This document shows, piece after piece, positions 1 through 33,320 of a DNA stretch of 64,000 nt (position 1 is its first letter; each line of letters starts with the position of its first letter). Source of the DNA: Cynocephalus volans (Eukaryota; Chordata; Mammalia; Dermoptera; Cynocephalidae); assembly GCF_027409185.1 (NCBI RefSeq), contig NC_084474.1, positions 5,201,382 through 5,265,381 of the forward strand, read 5' to 3'. The notes under the pieces are model-generated. The model ran no database searches and was not told the DNA's origin. It saw only the letters and a program-made list of their open reading frames with translations. A program made the position numbers and the translations under genes.

Positions 1-973
1 TTTGATGGCCTAGAATAAAGTCTGTCTTGGTAAATATTCTGTGTGCACTACAAAAGAATTTGTATTCTGCTGCTGTTAGATAGAATGTTCTATAAATATT
101 AAGTAAAGTTAGTTGAGGATGTTGTTCAAGTGTTCTATAGCATTATGATTTTTCTGTCTACTTTTCTATGAGTTATTGATATAGAGTGCTGAAATCTAAC
201 TATAGTTGTGGACTTATTTCTCTTGCAGTTCTGTCAGTTTCTGCTTTTTCTATTTTGAAGCTGTTATTATGTGCATAAATATTTAGGATTTTTATATCTT
301 TTTGATGAATTGACCCTTTGTCATAATGAAATTAACCTCTCTGCTAATTCTCTTTGATCTGAGAATCACTTTGTTATTAGTATAGACACTCCAGTTTTCT
401 TTCATTGGTATTGGCATGATATATCTTTTTATATCTTTCTATTTTTTTTTCATCTTTCTACTTTTAACTTACTTTTGTCTTCACATCTATAGCAGGTTTC
501 TTGTGTTTCAGGTTTCCTTTTTTATCCAATCTCTGCCTTTTAAATGTGTGTTTACATTCACATTTAATATGATTACAAACATAGTTGAGTTTAAATCTAC
601 CATCTTGCTAATTGTTTTCTTTGTTCTGTCTGTTTTTTCCCTTTTTTTTTTTTTTTTTTTTTTAACTTTTTCTGCCTTCTTTTGGAATTGAGTGTTTTTT
701 TAGGATTCCATTTTAAGTCCTTTATTGACTTATTCGTTATAACCCTTTGTTGTGTTATTGTAGTGGTTGCTTTAGGATTTATAGTATACATGTTTAGTTT
801 ATCACAGTTTACTTTCAGGTGATGTTATACCCCTTCAAGTATAGCATGAGAACCTTCAATAGTGTATTTGCATTTCATTCTTCTTGTGATTTATGCTGCT
901 ACATTTTGAATCTATATTTGTTATAAGCCCACAATACATTGTTGTTTTTGCTTTAAGAAGTAAATTATCTTTT

Positions 974-2703
974 TCAAAATTAATATTATTTTTTTACATT
1001 CTATGATGATGTTGCAGAGCAGTTGGGAGGGAGGGGGAGAGGGGAAAGGGGAAGGAAATTGAATGGAAGAAGGAGGAAGGAGGAGGGGTGGGATTGAGGC
1101 CTGTGATACCCCCTTCACTCCCACAGGGGAGACTGGGGGGCTTCCAGTGGTGGCTTGGTCCTTGCCAGGCTGGGTGCTGATGTCAAGGGGGTGTAGCAAA
1201 AGCCCTCACCCCCTTCACCCCAGTTCGGGAACCTGGGGCCCTTCTTGCTGCAGCTCTGTGGTCATTGCTGGGCTGGTTGCATGTGTTGGGGGGTCATGGC
1301 CGAGGCCCTTGCCCCCCCACCAGCCCATCTCAGGAGAGTCAGAGGTGCTTCCTGAGGCAGTGTGGTGTTCGTCACTGGGCTGGTTGCAGGAGTCGGGGGG
1401 GGCGAGTCCCGAGGCCCCCCACTGCCCCATCTTGGGAGAGCCTGAGGCACTTCTGTGGCAGTTCAGTGGTCATTGCTGGGGTGGTTGTGGGGGTTGGGAG
1501 GGTGGGGCTGAGGCCATTGGCTCCCCCACCACCCTGGCTCAGGAGACCCCAGGGTGCTTCCTGTGGTGGCTAGGTGGTCATCGCTGTGATGGTTGTGCAT
1601 GTCAGGGTTGTGTGGCTGAAGCCCTTGGCCCCTACTCTTGGGACTGGTTGTGGGTGTTGGGGAGTATGGCTGAGGTCCCCAGCCCTCCCCCCTTTCTGGC
1701 TTGGTAGCCCAGGGGACTTCCAATCCTTATAGGTGTTATAGGTGTTCTTTAGTGAAGTGACACCTTTACTAGTTAATATCAAACTTTGTCTCTGGTTGTG
1801 GGTACTTTGTTTTTTCTTCCAGCTCTGTGTTGGATCATTTGCTGTTCCTACCACTTAAACTCTGCACTGGAATTAATTTGTTGTCCTTTGCTTACTTCTA
1901 AAATGGGGGAACTTCCTATGGGGACCAGCACTTGAGCCCTGTGGTTGAGCTAAATTGCTGCTTTGCTGCTGATTCCCTGGGGAAGGCTTTTGGTGCAGCT
2001 CAGGTTTTAATGGTTGACTTTATAGGAACTTCTGGGTCTGGTGAAATCTGGTGCTCCTGGGTTGTGTAGAAACTCTGGTCTGGACATGAGTCTTTACAGC
2101 AACTTGCACCCCCTGCAGTTCTATATTCCTGACCAGTCTCCTCTGAGTGGTCCTATGCCGATTGGGGGACAGATCAGCTGTCCTTGCTGTGCCCCAGTGT
2201 TCCTCTGGTGGGTCCATCTCCTGCACCACCTGTGTTCCAAGCACTTCCCATGGGATTGTCTGGTTTGCTCCCTTGCAATGACTCACCAGCCTCCAAGGAG
2301 CCCCTTTTTTTGTTGTTGTGGCTCCTTGCTCATAGGTGGGTCCACAGGAACCCTATAAGAAGTCTTTCTGCCCTGGGGGCCACCAACTCCCCCTTCTACC
2401 CTGCCGCCTCCAAGCAACTCCATCCAAAGGGCACAGCTGCAGCTTTTGCCAGCTCCTGCTCCATGCGCTTAGCAGCTCCAGCCTGGAAGCAGCCAGGATT
2501 TGAAATGGTCTGAGAGGTTCTTTCTCTCCCTCATCATGGCTTCTCCTGTCTTCATGAATTCTGTAGGTCTCTCCTCCTCTTCCCCTGAGCTCTAGTGGCC
2601 CCAGCTTTGCTGTCGTTGCTTTTTTATAGTTGTAAATTGGTTGATTTGTGGGAGAGAGTGATGCTGGGGGCTGTCTATTCCACCGTATTGACTGGAAGTG
2701 GGC
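974..2703 (-). mobile_element. ORF-less L1-derived element with target-site duplication
   Basis: A 1.73-kb insert flanked by 18-bp target-site duplications with one mismatch (956-973 and 2704-2721). On the minus strand it begins at 2703 with an L1-like 5' head (CCAGTCAATACGGTGGAATA). About 1 kb of 5'UTR-like sequence follows (2700-1720), homologous to 40,950-39,690 of the larger L1 here. Next come GC-rich tandem repeats (about 1700-1185) and a short T/A-rich end near 974-1000. Neither ORF1 nor ORF2 is present, so it is non-autonomous. Oddly, the purine-rich tract at 1024-1090 lies on the strand opposite to that of the other tail copies in this window. Confidence 0.7.
1185..1705 (-). repeat. 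GC-rich tandem repeat, period about 105 bp
   Basis: The phrase TCATTGCTGGGCTGGTTG and close variants recurs near 1262, 1368, 1469 and 1577, giving a period of about 101-108 bp over 4-5 diverged copies. The copies share GGCTGAGGCCCTTGGC-like and CCCATCTCAGGAGAG-like blocks. Long open frames cross it on both strands, but they come from composition and periodicity, not a gene. Similar GC-rich units lie in the 5'UTR of the larger L1 (40,390-40,600). Confidence 0.75.
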
Positions 2704-3003
2704 AGAAGTAAATTACCTTTTAAAGAGGATTGCATAATAAGAAGAACATCTTTATATTTTCCAGTTGCAGTACCATTTCTGGGGTCCTTCTTTTGTGTAG
2801 ATCCAGATCTCTATTTTATATTACTTCCCTTCTGCTTGAAGGATGTCCTGTAACATTTTTTGTTCTGAAAGTCTACTGGTGATGAATTTCTTCATTTTTT
2901 GTATGTCTGAAAAAGCAGTTTGCTGCCATTTTTGAAATGGTATTTTCTCTCGGTTTGAAGAGGTTGTTCCACTTTCCTCTACCTTGCATTGTTTTCCCCT
3001 AAA

Positions 3004-3541
3004 TTAGTTATCTATTGTCACATAACAAATTAACCCCAAATCTGGCCACATAAAACAGTACACATTTATTATCTCACAGTTTCTGTGGTGCAGGAATACA
3101 GGTGCAGCTTTGTGTCTCTGCCTCAAGATCTCTCGCTTGACTGCATCCAGGTGCATGTCAGGGCTGTAGTCATTTCCAAGCTGGACTAGGGGAGGATCTA
3201 CCTCCAAGTTCACTCGCATGGCTGTTAGCAGGGTTCAGGTCCTTACTAACCGTTGGCCAGAGATGTCAATCCCTTGCCACGTGGCCTCTCTGTAGTGCAG
3301 TTCACAACATGGCTATTTGCTGCTTTCAGAATGAAGCCCCAGAGAGATATAAAAGATGGGGACAGGGGGCCAAACATGATTGAAGTCACAGTCTTGTAAT
3401 CTCAGGTATGACATCCCATCTCTTCTGCCATATTCTGTTTATTAGAAGCTCATCACAGGGTCCAGTGCACAGTCAAACAGAGGATATGAGTACCAAGAGG
3501 TGGGATCATTAGGGACCATCTTAGAGGCTTCCTGCTACACA
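3004..3541 (-). mobile_element. Ancient LTR-like interspersed repeat
   Basis: The stretch opens with TTAGTTATCTATTGTCACAT and ends with a GAGGCTTCCTGCTACACA-like terminus. This is a common mammalian repeat pattern (antisense LTR of MLT/ERVL type, from memory). It contains no convincing coding sequence. The family name is uncertain. Confidence 0.5.
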
Positions 3542-4149
3542 TTTCAGAATCTGCTGATATCCTTACATTTGTTCTTCTGTACCTAATGTGTCTTTTTACT
3601 CTGGTTTACTCTGATATTTACTCTAATTGCCAACCATGTGTGTTAGAGGGTTGGAACTTCAGTTTCCCCCCATCTCTGGGGAAAAGAGAAGGACTAGAGG
3701 TTGAGTTAATCACCAATGGCCAATTATTTGATCAATCATGCTTATGTTACTGAAGAGTTTTGGGGAGATTCCAGGTTGGTGAAAAAGAATGCATATATGT
3801 GCCAGGAGGGTGGCACGTTCCAAACTCTGCCTGTGCTCAGGACCTCATGCTATGTACCCGTTCGTCAGTATCCTTTGCAATAAACCAGTAAACAAGTAAA
3901 GTGTTTCCCTGAGTTCTGTGAGCTATTATAGCAAATTACCAAACATGAGGGATTGTGGGAGCGCCTGATTTATAGCCATTTGGTCAGAAGTACGGAGATA
4001 ACCTGGGACTTGTAACTGGCATCTGATGTGGGGGCAGTCTTGTTGGACTGAGCCCTAACCTGTGGGGTCTGTGCTAACTCTGGGGAATGGTCACCACTGA
4101 ACTGTAGGTTACGCAGCTGGAGAGGTAGAGGACAGTTAAGAGGGTGGCA

Positions 4150-4483
4150 AATGCTATTGTGGTAGTTGAAGGGAGGAGCCTTGCAGAGGTGATTGAATTA
4201 TGAGGACTGTACCCCCGTGAATGGATTGATCCATTCTTGGAATAGTGGGTGTGGTTCCAAGGGCTTTAAAAGGAGAGTGAATGAGGAGCTGTCTCTCTCT
4301 CTGCTTCTGCCCTCTTGCAATGTGATGCCTTATGCTGCTGAAGCCACCACCAAGGAAAACCCTTACCAGTTGTGCTCCCTGGACTTCCCAGCCTCTGAAA
4401 CTGTAAGCAGTAAATTTCTTTTTCTTACAGTTCACCCAGTTCCAGATATTTCTGTTATAAGCAACAGAAACTGACTAATACAG
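4150..4483 (+). mobile_element. MaLR LTR (MST/MLT type)
   Basis: The 3' half has the hallmarks of a MaLR LTR: CCCAGCCTCTGAAACTGTAAG, then TTCTGTTATAAGCAACAGAAACTGACTAATACA at the end (two overlapping phrases). The 5' boundary is vague. 3542-4149, between this and the previous repeat, shows no gene or repeat I can name. Confidence 0.6.
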
Positions 4484-4489
4484 TGGGTT

Positions 4490-5270
4490 TCACTTCTAGG
4501 AACACACTGTACTCTTGATGAGCATTTTGGTTGTTTTCAGTTTGCGGCTATTAGTGTTGTTGCCAACATTGTTGTTCATGAATTCTGATACATTTGAGTA
4601 TGTCATTTCTTTTGGATATATACCTTAGAATTGCTGGATGATAAGGATATATATGCCTTCAACATTCCTACATAATGCCAAATGTCATTTGGAATTGTCA
4701 AGCTTTTTCATATTTGCCAATGTAGTAGGTGTGTAGTGGTATATAAAAATGTTTTTAATGTGCATTTTCCTGATACGAATGAGATTATCTCTTCATATAT
4801 TTAATTGCCATTCAGGTTTCCTCTTTTGTGCACAATGCGTTAAACCAAATTTTCTATTATGGGTCATCTGTATATTTTTGTTTATTTGTAGGGATCCATT
4901 ATATATTTGGGATTCAACCCTCTCTAGTTTGCCTTTCACTTTCTTAATAGTGTATTTTGATGAATGGAAAGTTCTTAATTTTAACATAATCATAAATCAT
5001 ATGATAAAAATGATTTATCATTTTTTCTTTTATCATGATTTTATGTCTTGTTTAAGAAATATTTCCTGAGTCTAAAATCTGAAGATTTCCTCCTATATTA
5101 TCATCTAAAAGCTTTATGTCTTGCTTTTCACATTGAGATTTATATAGTGTGAAGTAAGAATGCAATTGCATTTTTTTTCCTATGTGGATGCCAATTTGAC
5201 CCTACACCCTTATTCAGAACACCATCCTTTTCTTACTTTTCTGCAATGAAGGCTTCATCAAATCTCAAGC
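4490..5270 (-). mobile_element. Antisense L1 fragment, ORF2 3' part
   Basis: Resembles the antisense 3' region of an old L1: TTTTGGATATATACCTTAGA, then GTAGTGGTATATAAAAATG, then a GGGATCCATTATATATTTGG-like stretch. It is heavily diverged. 5271-5930 shows only AT-rich sequence with no recognised element. Confidence 0.55.
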
Positions 5271-5929
5271 ATTTATATATGCATGGATTTGTTTGTGAGT
5301 TTTCTGTTGTGTTTTATTATATGATTTGTCTATTTCTGCACCAATATCACACCACACCCTCTTAATCACATCAGCTAAAGTATTAGAATTAATAGAAGCT
5401 AGCAAGGTGGCTGGATATAAAAATATATTGTATTTCTGTGTAACAAAAACAGAAAAAAGCAACTCAAAGTTTTACAAAATATTTGTATGTCAAAGAGCTC
5501 TACAAAGAAGCTATAGAACTTCATTTAGAAATATTAAACAAATAAATAAAAACATATACCATGTTCATGGATTAGAAGATTTAATATAGTAAAGTTGTCA
5601 CTTCCCCCCAAATTGATTTATACAGTTATTACAGTCACAATCAATCTTTAAATGGGATGGTGCTTTTTTTTGTTTTTTGTTTTGTCTTGTTTTTTTGCTT
5701 GAAGTTTACAGGTTGTTAAATGGAAAGTCAGAGATGCAGGATGCAAATACCCTTACAATGCCCAAGGGAAACATAAGGCCTTTTTAAAAGTCCGTTAATC
5801 CTTTAACCAACTTTTATGCTATTGTTTACATACATTTTAATTCTATATATTTGTAAACTGCACAAGACATTAATGTTAATACTAGGATTTTATATCAATT
5901 ATGATTTAAATGACATATTTATCACTTTT

Positions 5930-6230
5930 TTTCTTTATTTTCTACATCTCTGATTTTTCTTTCTGAGGATATTTTCCTTCTGCCTGAAGTACATGCTTTA
6001 GAAGATCCTTCTTTTGAGGGTCTGCTAGTAGCACACTCGTTAGTTTTTCTTTATCTGAAAGTATCTTTATTTTACTTTCTTTCTGGAAGAATATTTTTAC
6101 TGATTATAGAAATCTGTGTTGGCAGGTGTTTTCTTTCAACACTTTGAGGATATCATTCCCCTGATGTGTGCCTCTGCTACATTTAGTAACTGGGCTCCTC
6201 TCGGTCACTGCCTGGCTGCTGTGTCCTTTC
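5930..6230 (-). mobile_element. Antisense L1 fragment
   Basis: TTCTTTCTGAGGATATTTTCC, CTGCCTGAAGTACATGC and AGTATCTTTATTTTACTTTC follow the known antisense L1M pattern between the ORF2 start and ORF1. Only a remnant is left. Confidence 0.5.
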
Positions 6231-6299
6231 TCTCAGCTGGATGGGGCACATCCACGTGTGCTTCTCGGTGGTGCAGCAAGGCATACTAAAGATGAACAC

Positions 6300-6692
6300 A
6301 GTGTATTCATCTGTTTTCTGTTTCTCAGAACACAATACCCAAAACTGGATAATTTATAAAGAAAGGAAACTTATTTCTTACAGTTCTGGAGGCTGGGAAG
6401 TCCAGAGTCGAGGGGGTACATCTGGTGAGGCTGTTCACATAGCAAAGGGGACTGAGTATGCTCTCCTGCTAGCTCAGGTGGCTCCTCCTTTTATAAAGCT
6501 ACCAGTTCCCCTCCCATGACAACCCATTAGTCCATTACCCATCAATTCATTAATTAATGAATGGACTAATTCATTCATGAGGGCAGAGCCCTTATAATCC
6601 AATCACTTCTTAAATGCCCACCTCTCAGTACTGCCACATTGGTGATTAAGTTTCAGCATGAGTTTTGGAGGGGACATTCAAACCATAGCACT
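6300..6692 (-). mobile_element. MaLR LTR, antisense
   Basis: Shows the antisense MaLR LTR pattern: ACTGGATAATTTATAAAGAA, TTACAGTTCTGGAGGCTGGG, CATTCATGAGGGCAGAGCCC and GTTTTGGAGGGGACATTCAA, ending in an ACCATAGCA terminus. It is a solo LTR; no partner or internal region was seen. Confidence 0.75.
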
Positions 6693-7034
6693 CACAGGCT
6701 CCTAGTCTGGCAACCATGATCAGCCAGTCCTCATCTACTTCACCTCTCCCTACCCTCCCTTTCCCCTTTCTGTCTAGCTCACAAGGTCCTGGTACAAGTT
6801 TCTGGAGTGCAACCAGTGCCTTGAAGGTATCCTCCTCCTTGATTGGAGAGAGAAAATGCTGAAGCCTGAAGAACACTGGGGGACGTTGAAAGTTGACAGC
6901 TCAGTCATTTAAAAGGATCCCAGTTACCTGACTATCAATTTTATGGGGAAATTTTTCAAAGAGGGCAAATTGGTAGCATCATTTAGCTAGTGAGATCCAT
7001 GCCAACAAAAGTCTCAATAGCAATAATTACTAAA

Positions 7035-7118
7035 ATTCAAAAACTGATGATGAGTTGTACCCTTGAAATGGGTAAATTTTATGGTATATAAAATATACCT
7101 CAATAAAGATGTTAAAAA
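7035..7118 (+). mobile_element. L1 3'-end fragment
   Basis: Contains TTTTATGGTATATAAAATAT followed by ACCTCAATAAAGATGTTAAA, the usual last bases of old L1 elements on the sense strand. 7119-8079 holds no gene I recognise; a hAT-like scrap (GTGATTCTCAAACTGGGC) starts near 7365. Confidence 0.55.
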
Positions 7119-8079
7119 TTAATTGATGAACAATGCACTATAGTTTATATCACTTGATAAGTAGTTTTATTTATACATACATATTTGGTTTATTTAGAGA
7201 ATAAAAGGTAATACATTTTAAAAATTTTTATTGATTGGTTGATTTCTGTATTTAATACCATAGTGTTGCCAATCAATTCTGCCTAGCAGTTGTGGCACCT
7301 TAATATTTCCAGGAAACCTGATGACAAAGAAACAGACTGTGCCATGGACTGACTAGAGCAGTGATTCTCAAACTGGGCTGCGTGTTAGAATTATGTTGGG
7401 AGTTTTCAAAAGTTGTTGACCACGACCCATAGGAAGACATACATTTACAACCTGAACACATATAAAAAAAAAAAAAAACTTTACCAAAAGTTACTTTCTT
7501 TTGCTAAATACAATGTGCTCTGATATTTTATATTCCATTATATTTTGTTTTTTAAAATGCTAGTCATGGAATCAGATGCTAAGATGGAATTTGAGCTGCA
7601 AGATCAGGGACAAACACCTGCAAGATGGAGCTGCAAAGCGGCCCTATGAAGCCCCCTTACCCAGTGGGGAACTCTGTGGTGTATTTCCTGTCAGACTGTT
7701 CCTATTCAGACCACAATTCCTGGGTCTTTACATCTCTGCCTCATTTAGTCTTCCAGTGTGGGCTGCCCTCAGGCCATGCCAGATGGAGGCTGTCTGCTGA
7801 CTGTAGTCTCCAAATCTGGGCAGCAAGTCTTTCTTCAGAGGATTGGCACATCTCCTTGTCCACCATAGGACCCACTAAATTAATTTCATGATCTACTAAT
7901 GAATTGTGAATAACAACTTAAACACTCCAACCTTTTTCCTGGACTACTGTAATAGTGTTCAAACAAGTCTTTTTCCATTCTTGCCTTTCTACATCTTAAT
8001 TTTACACACGGTAGCTAGAATAACCCTTTAAAAATTTAAATTACAAGTCCCTCCCATACTCAAATCCTTCCACTAATTA

Positions 8080-8855
8080 GCATTTAAAATCAAATCCAAT
8101 AAATGGCCAAAAAGCACATGAAAAAATTTTCAAAATCACTAGTCATTAGGGAATTGCAAATCAAAACCACAATGAGATAGTTCACAACAATTAGGATGGC
8201 TATTATAAAACAAACAAACAGGAAATAAACATTGGTGAGTATTTGGAGAAATTGGAAATCTTGTGCAGCCCCTGTGGAAAACAGTATGGCGGTTCCTCAA
8301 AAAATTATACATAGAATTACCACATGATCCAGCAATTCCGCTTCGGTGTATATATCCAGAAGAAGTGAAAGCAGGGACTCAAATATCTGTATACCAATGT
8401 TTATAGCAGCATTACTCACAATAGCTAAAAGGTGGCAACAACCCAAGTATCCATCAATGAATGAATGGGTAACAAAATGTGGTATATACATACAGTGGAA
8501 TATTCAGCCTTAAAAAAGGAGGAAATTCACATGCATGAACCTGGAAGATATTATGCTAAGTGCCAGACACAAAAGTACATATAATGTATGATTCCATTTA
8601 CATTAGGTCCCTAGAGTAGTCACATTTAGAGACAAAGCACAGTGCTTACCAGGAGCTGGAGGGTGGAGGGAATGAGGAGTTACTGTTTAATGGGTACAAA
8701 GTTTCAAATTGGGAACGTGAAAATGTTCTGGAGATGGAGAGTGGTGATGGTTGACAACAGTGTGAATGTACTTAATGTCACAGAACTGTACATTTAAAAA
8801 TGGTTAAAATTGTGAATTTTATGTATATTCTACCACAATGAAAAAAAAATCAGTT
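8080..8855 (+). mobile_element. L1 3' end (ORF2 tail and 3'UTR), sense strand
   Basis: Sense-strand L1 ORF2 C-terminal sequence followed by 3'UTR. Landmarks are AGGGAATTGCAAATCAAAAC, GATCCAGCAATTCCGCTTC, TATCCATCAATGAATGAATG, GTGGAATATTCAGCC and GCTTACCAGGAGCTGGAGGG, ending at ACCACAATGAAAAAAAAA. It is 5'-truncated with many stops. The diverged state suggests an old L1M subfamily. Confidence 0.85.
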
Positions 8856-8984
8856 CTCATTCTTACTATGACCTCTGGCTTCCTTTTTACTTATTTATTT
8901 TTAAAAATTTTATGTATGTATCTTTTTAAAAAAGTAGTTCATAAATAGTATCTTTATTAAAATTTCATGTTTGTTGGCACATAA

Positions 8985-9220
8985 AAATAAAGATTTTTAA
9001 ATATGGATTTTTGTATCCAGAAATCTTATTATAAATTCTTAATAATTCTAATAATTTACCCATGAATTATTTTTTGTTTTCTACGTACGTAACGGTATCA
9101 TCTACATACAATGACAATTCTGTTCTTCATTTCCAGTATTTTCTTTCTTTCCCTGTGCCGGTAGGACCTCCAGTACAATACTGAGTAGCAATGGTGGTAA
9201 CAGGCATCCTTACTGAAATA
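8985..9220 (-). mobile_element. Antisense L1 ORF2 fragment
   Basis: Antisense reverse-transcriptase-region pattern: GGTATCATCTACATACAATG, TTTCTTTCTTTCCCTGTGC, then AGGACCTCCAGTACAATACTG. Short and degraded. Confidence 0.55.
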
Positions 9221-9315
9221 ACATGCTAAGCATACACTCTGTTTTCTGTACCTGGCATGCATTTTCCTCTTGTAGGTCTTCGCTCAAACAGCTCCTAGAA
9301 AAGCCTTCCTGTCTA

Positions 9316-9690
9316 CCTGTATTAGTCTGTTTTGGGGGGTGTGTTAGTATAACAGTACACTTGAGACTGGGTGATTTAAATATTGTTTTGCTTATGATTC
9401 TGGGACAGCTGCATCTGACGTGGGCCTCAGGCTGCTTCTACTCATGGCGGAAAGCAGCAGCCAGAGGGAGCAGCATAACACAGGGAGGAGAACCAAGGGA
9501 GGTGGGGTGCCAGGGTGCTTTACAGTCAGCTCTCACAGAAACTGAGAGACAGAACTTACTCCCTCCTCACCCCCCCCAGGGGGGGATCTTCCCCCCATAA
9601 CCCAAACAGCTCCCAACACTGACACATTGGAGATCAGACTTGGACATGAGCTTGGGAGCGGGGAGACAACTCTACCCAAACTGTGACAAG
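9316..9690 (-). mobile_element. MaLR LTR (THE1/MST-like), antisense
   Basis: Starts TGTATTAGTCTGTTTTG, then has GAGACTGGGTGATTTAAA, a GCGGAAAGCAGCAGCC-like block and ACACTGACACATTGGAGATC. This is the antisense MaLR LTR order. It has a small internal C-rich/G-rich run near 9565-9595. Confidence 0.7.
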
Positions 9691-9765
9691 CTCCTAGAAA
9701 ATTCTTTCTATTCTACGGAAAAAGACATCACAAACATTTTTGTCCTCTCAACATGCTTTATCTTT

Positions 9766-9819
9766 TTTTTTTTTTTGGCGGCTGGCCTGTAGGGGATCTG
9801 AACCCTGGACCTTGGTGTT
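9766..9819 (-). mobile_element. Short tRNA-derived SINE copy with TSD
   Basis: A 54-bp insert made of a T tract and the reverse complement of a tRNA-derived SINE 3' half (GGGGATCTGAACCCTGGACC, CTTGGTGTTA). It is flanked by exact 13-bp duplications (ATGCTTTATCTTT at 9753-9765 and 9820-9832). It is a 5'-truncated retrotransposition. Confidence 0.8.
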
Positions 9820-10336
9820 ATGCTTTATCTTTCTTGACAGCTATCATCTATCCTAATTTTCCTCACAGGAATGTGAACTCCATGACCGCAGAGACTGCTG
9901 CTTTTCACTGCTGTGAGCAAGCCTGGCACATGACAGGTGGTGAATAAGTATTTGTTTAATGAATGTTTCCCGTTCCTATAACGTATACGTATGTATTACT
10001 TGCATAATCTGAACTTTAACTTGAAAATACACCCTGGATTACTGAAATATTGTTTTATACACTCCTAGCATCCTAAAGAAAAAAGAATGTGTGCGAGAAT
10101 ATAAAGACCCTGAAAGGGTCAGGTGGCCACGGAGGCTGGTTTCCTGAGACGGTGGAGGCCTGGTCCTGAGTGTCCTGAGCCTCCGTCGAAAGAAGGGGTC
10201 GCTGTCTCCCTACCGGGGGCGCCACTCACACCTTCCGAAGCGTCATATACAAGCCCTGGGGAAGGAAGACCTGCAGACGGGGAGAGCTACAGATGGACCG
10301 TCCGACCACGTCCCGGCCGGGTACTGGGCCCCCGCC

Positions 10337-10456
10337 GGGCTCTCTGGCCCGCACCTCTATGGCAGGAAGCCGGATAACCGGAATGGGCCGCCGCTTGGGC
10401 TCTCTGGCCCGCATCTCTATGGCAGGAAGCCGAGTAACAGGAAGTGGGGGCGGGGT
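10337..10456 (+). repeat. 60-bp tandem duplication in the FNTA promoter
   Basis: Two copies with an exact 60-base period, 10,337-10,396 and 10,397-10,456. Each opens GGGCTCTCTGGCCCGCA, then CTCTATGGCAGGAAGCCG. The first 40 bases are nearly identical and the ends have drifted. Each copy holds two GGAA cores, so the duplication doubles candidate ETS sites within 150 bp of the start codon. Confidence 0.85.
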
Positions 10457-10483
10457 GGGACCTCTGCTGCGGGTCGAGGAGAG

Positions 10484-32805
<22,322 letters not shown>

Positions 32806-33320
32806 CACCATCCAGAAGAACTTGATGGAATGCTTTTATTTTTTTTTAAGGGACTCATGCAGGACTTTAAAACTAGAGTGATCATTCCCTTTGCCTGTGG
32901 TGTAAAACATGCCTTGCACGGGTGTTGCTTTTTAACAAGAACTAAGCGTGATGCTCCTTGAGTGCTGCTGCTATTCAGACTAGCTCTAAGTAATTTGATT
33001 CTTTTAAAGCAAGGTAATTGGAGGGGAGGGGGAAGAAAAAGTTCTATAAAGAAACTTTTGTAGTTCTAAAAATATTTAATCTAAAAACATTTAATCAACT
33101 CCTCCCTAAATGGTATGTGTATCAGGATTTGTAGCTGTAGTGATTGCAGGTAGCTTGTACGTAATGGATATGAGGTAACTTAAACTTTGGTTCAGTAAGT
33201 AGGGAAGACAGTTGTTACATTAGAGCTGCTATGCCACACTCACAATTATCTTGCTATCTCTGTAACCAACTAATGCCAAAAGAATGGTTTTGTAATAAAA
33301 CTATAGATGTATCTAAAAAC
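32806..33320 (+). terminator. FNTA: FNTA 3'UTR and polyA signal
   Basis: About 500 bases of AT-rich 3'UTR follow the stop. The canonical AATAAA at 33,294-33,299 fixes the likely cleavage site near 33,310-33,320. 33,321-34,050 beyond it shows no gene; part of it (33,500-33,930) looks like an unnamed old repeat. Confidence 0.8.

Larger units (their letters stand above)
1..3003 (-). mobile_element. Old antisense L1 (L1M-type), split by a younger insertion
   Basis: Read on the minus strand, 1-973 and 2704-3000 match the remembered L1M pattern from the 5' part of ORF2 (endonuclease) toward the ORF1 side. No open frame survives. The two pieces join cleanly once the 974-2703 insert is removed, because the same 18-base stretch (AGAAGTAAATTA then CTTTT-like) flanks the insert at 956-973 and 2704-2721. 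The element enters the window from the left, so its 3' end is not seen. Subfamily assignment is from memory. Confidence 0.75.

Noticed and set aside
1063-1707. Open frame of 214 codons
   Set aside because: Lies inside the GC-rich tandem repeats of an L1-derived insert; repetitive Trp/Gly/Pro composition and no homologous domain.
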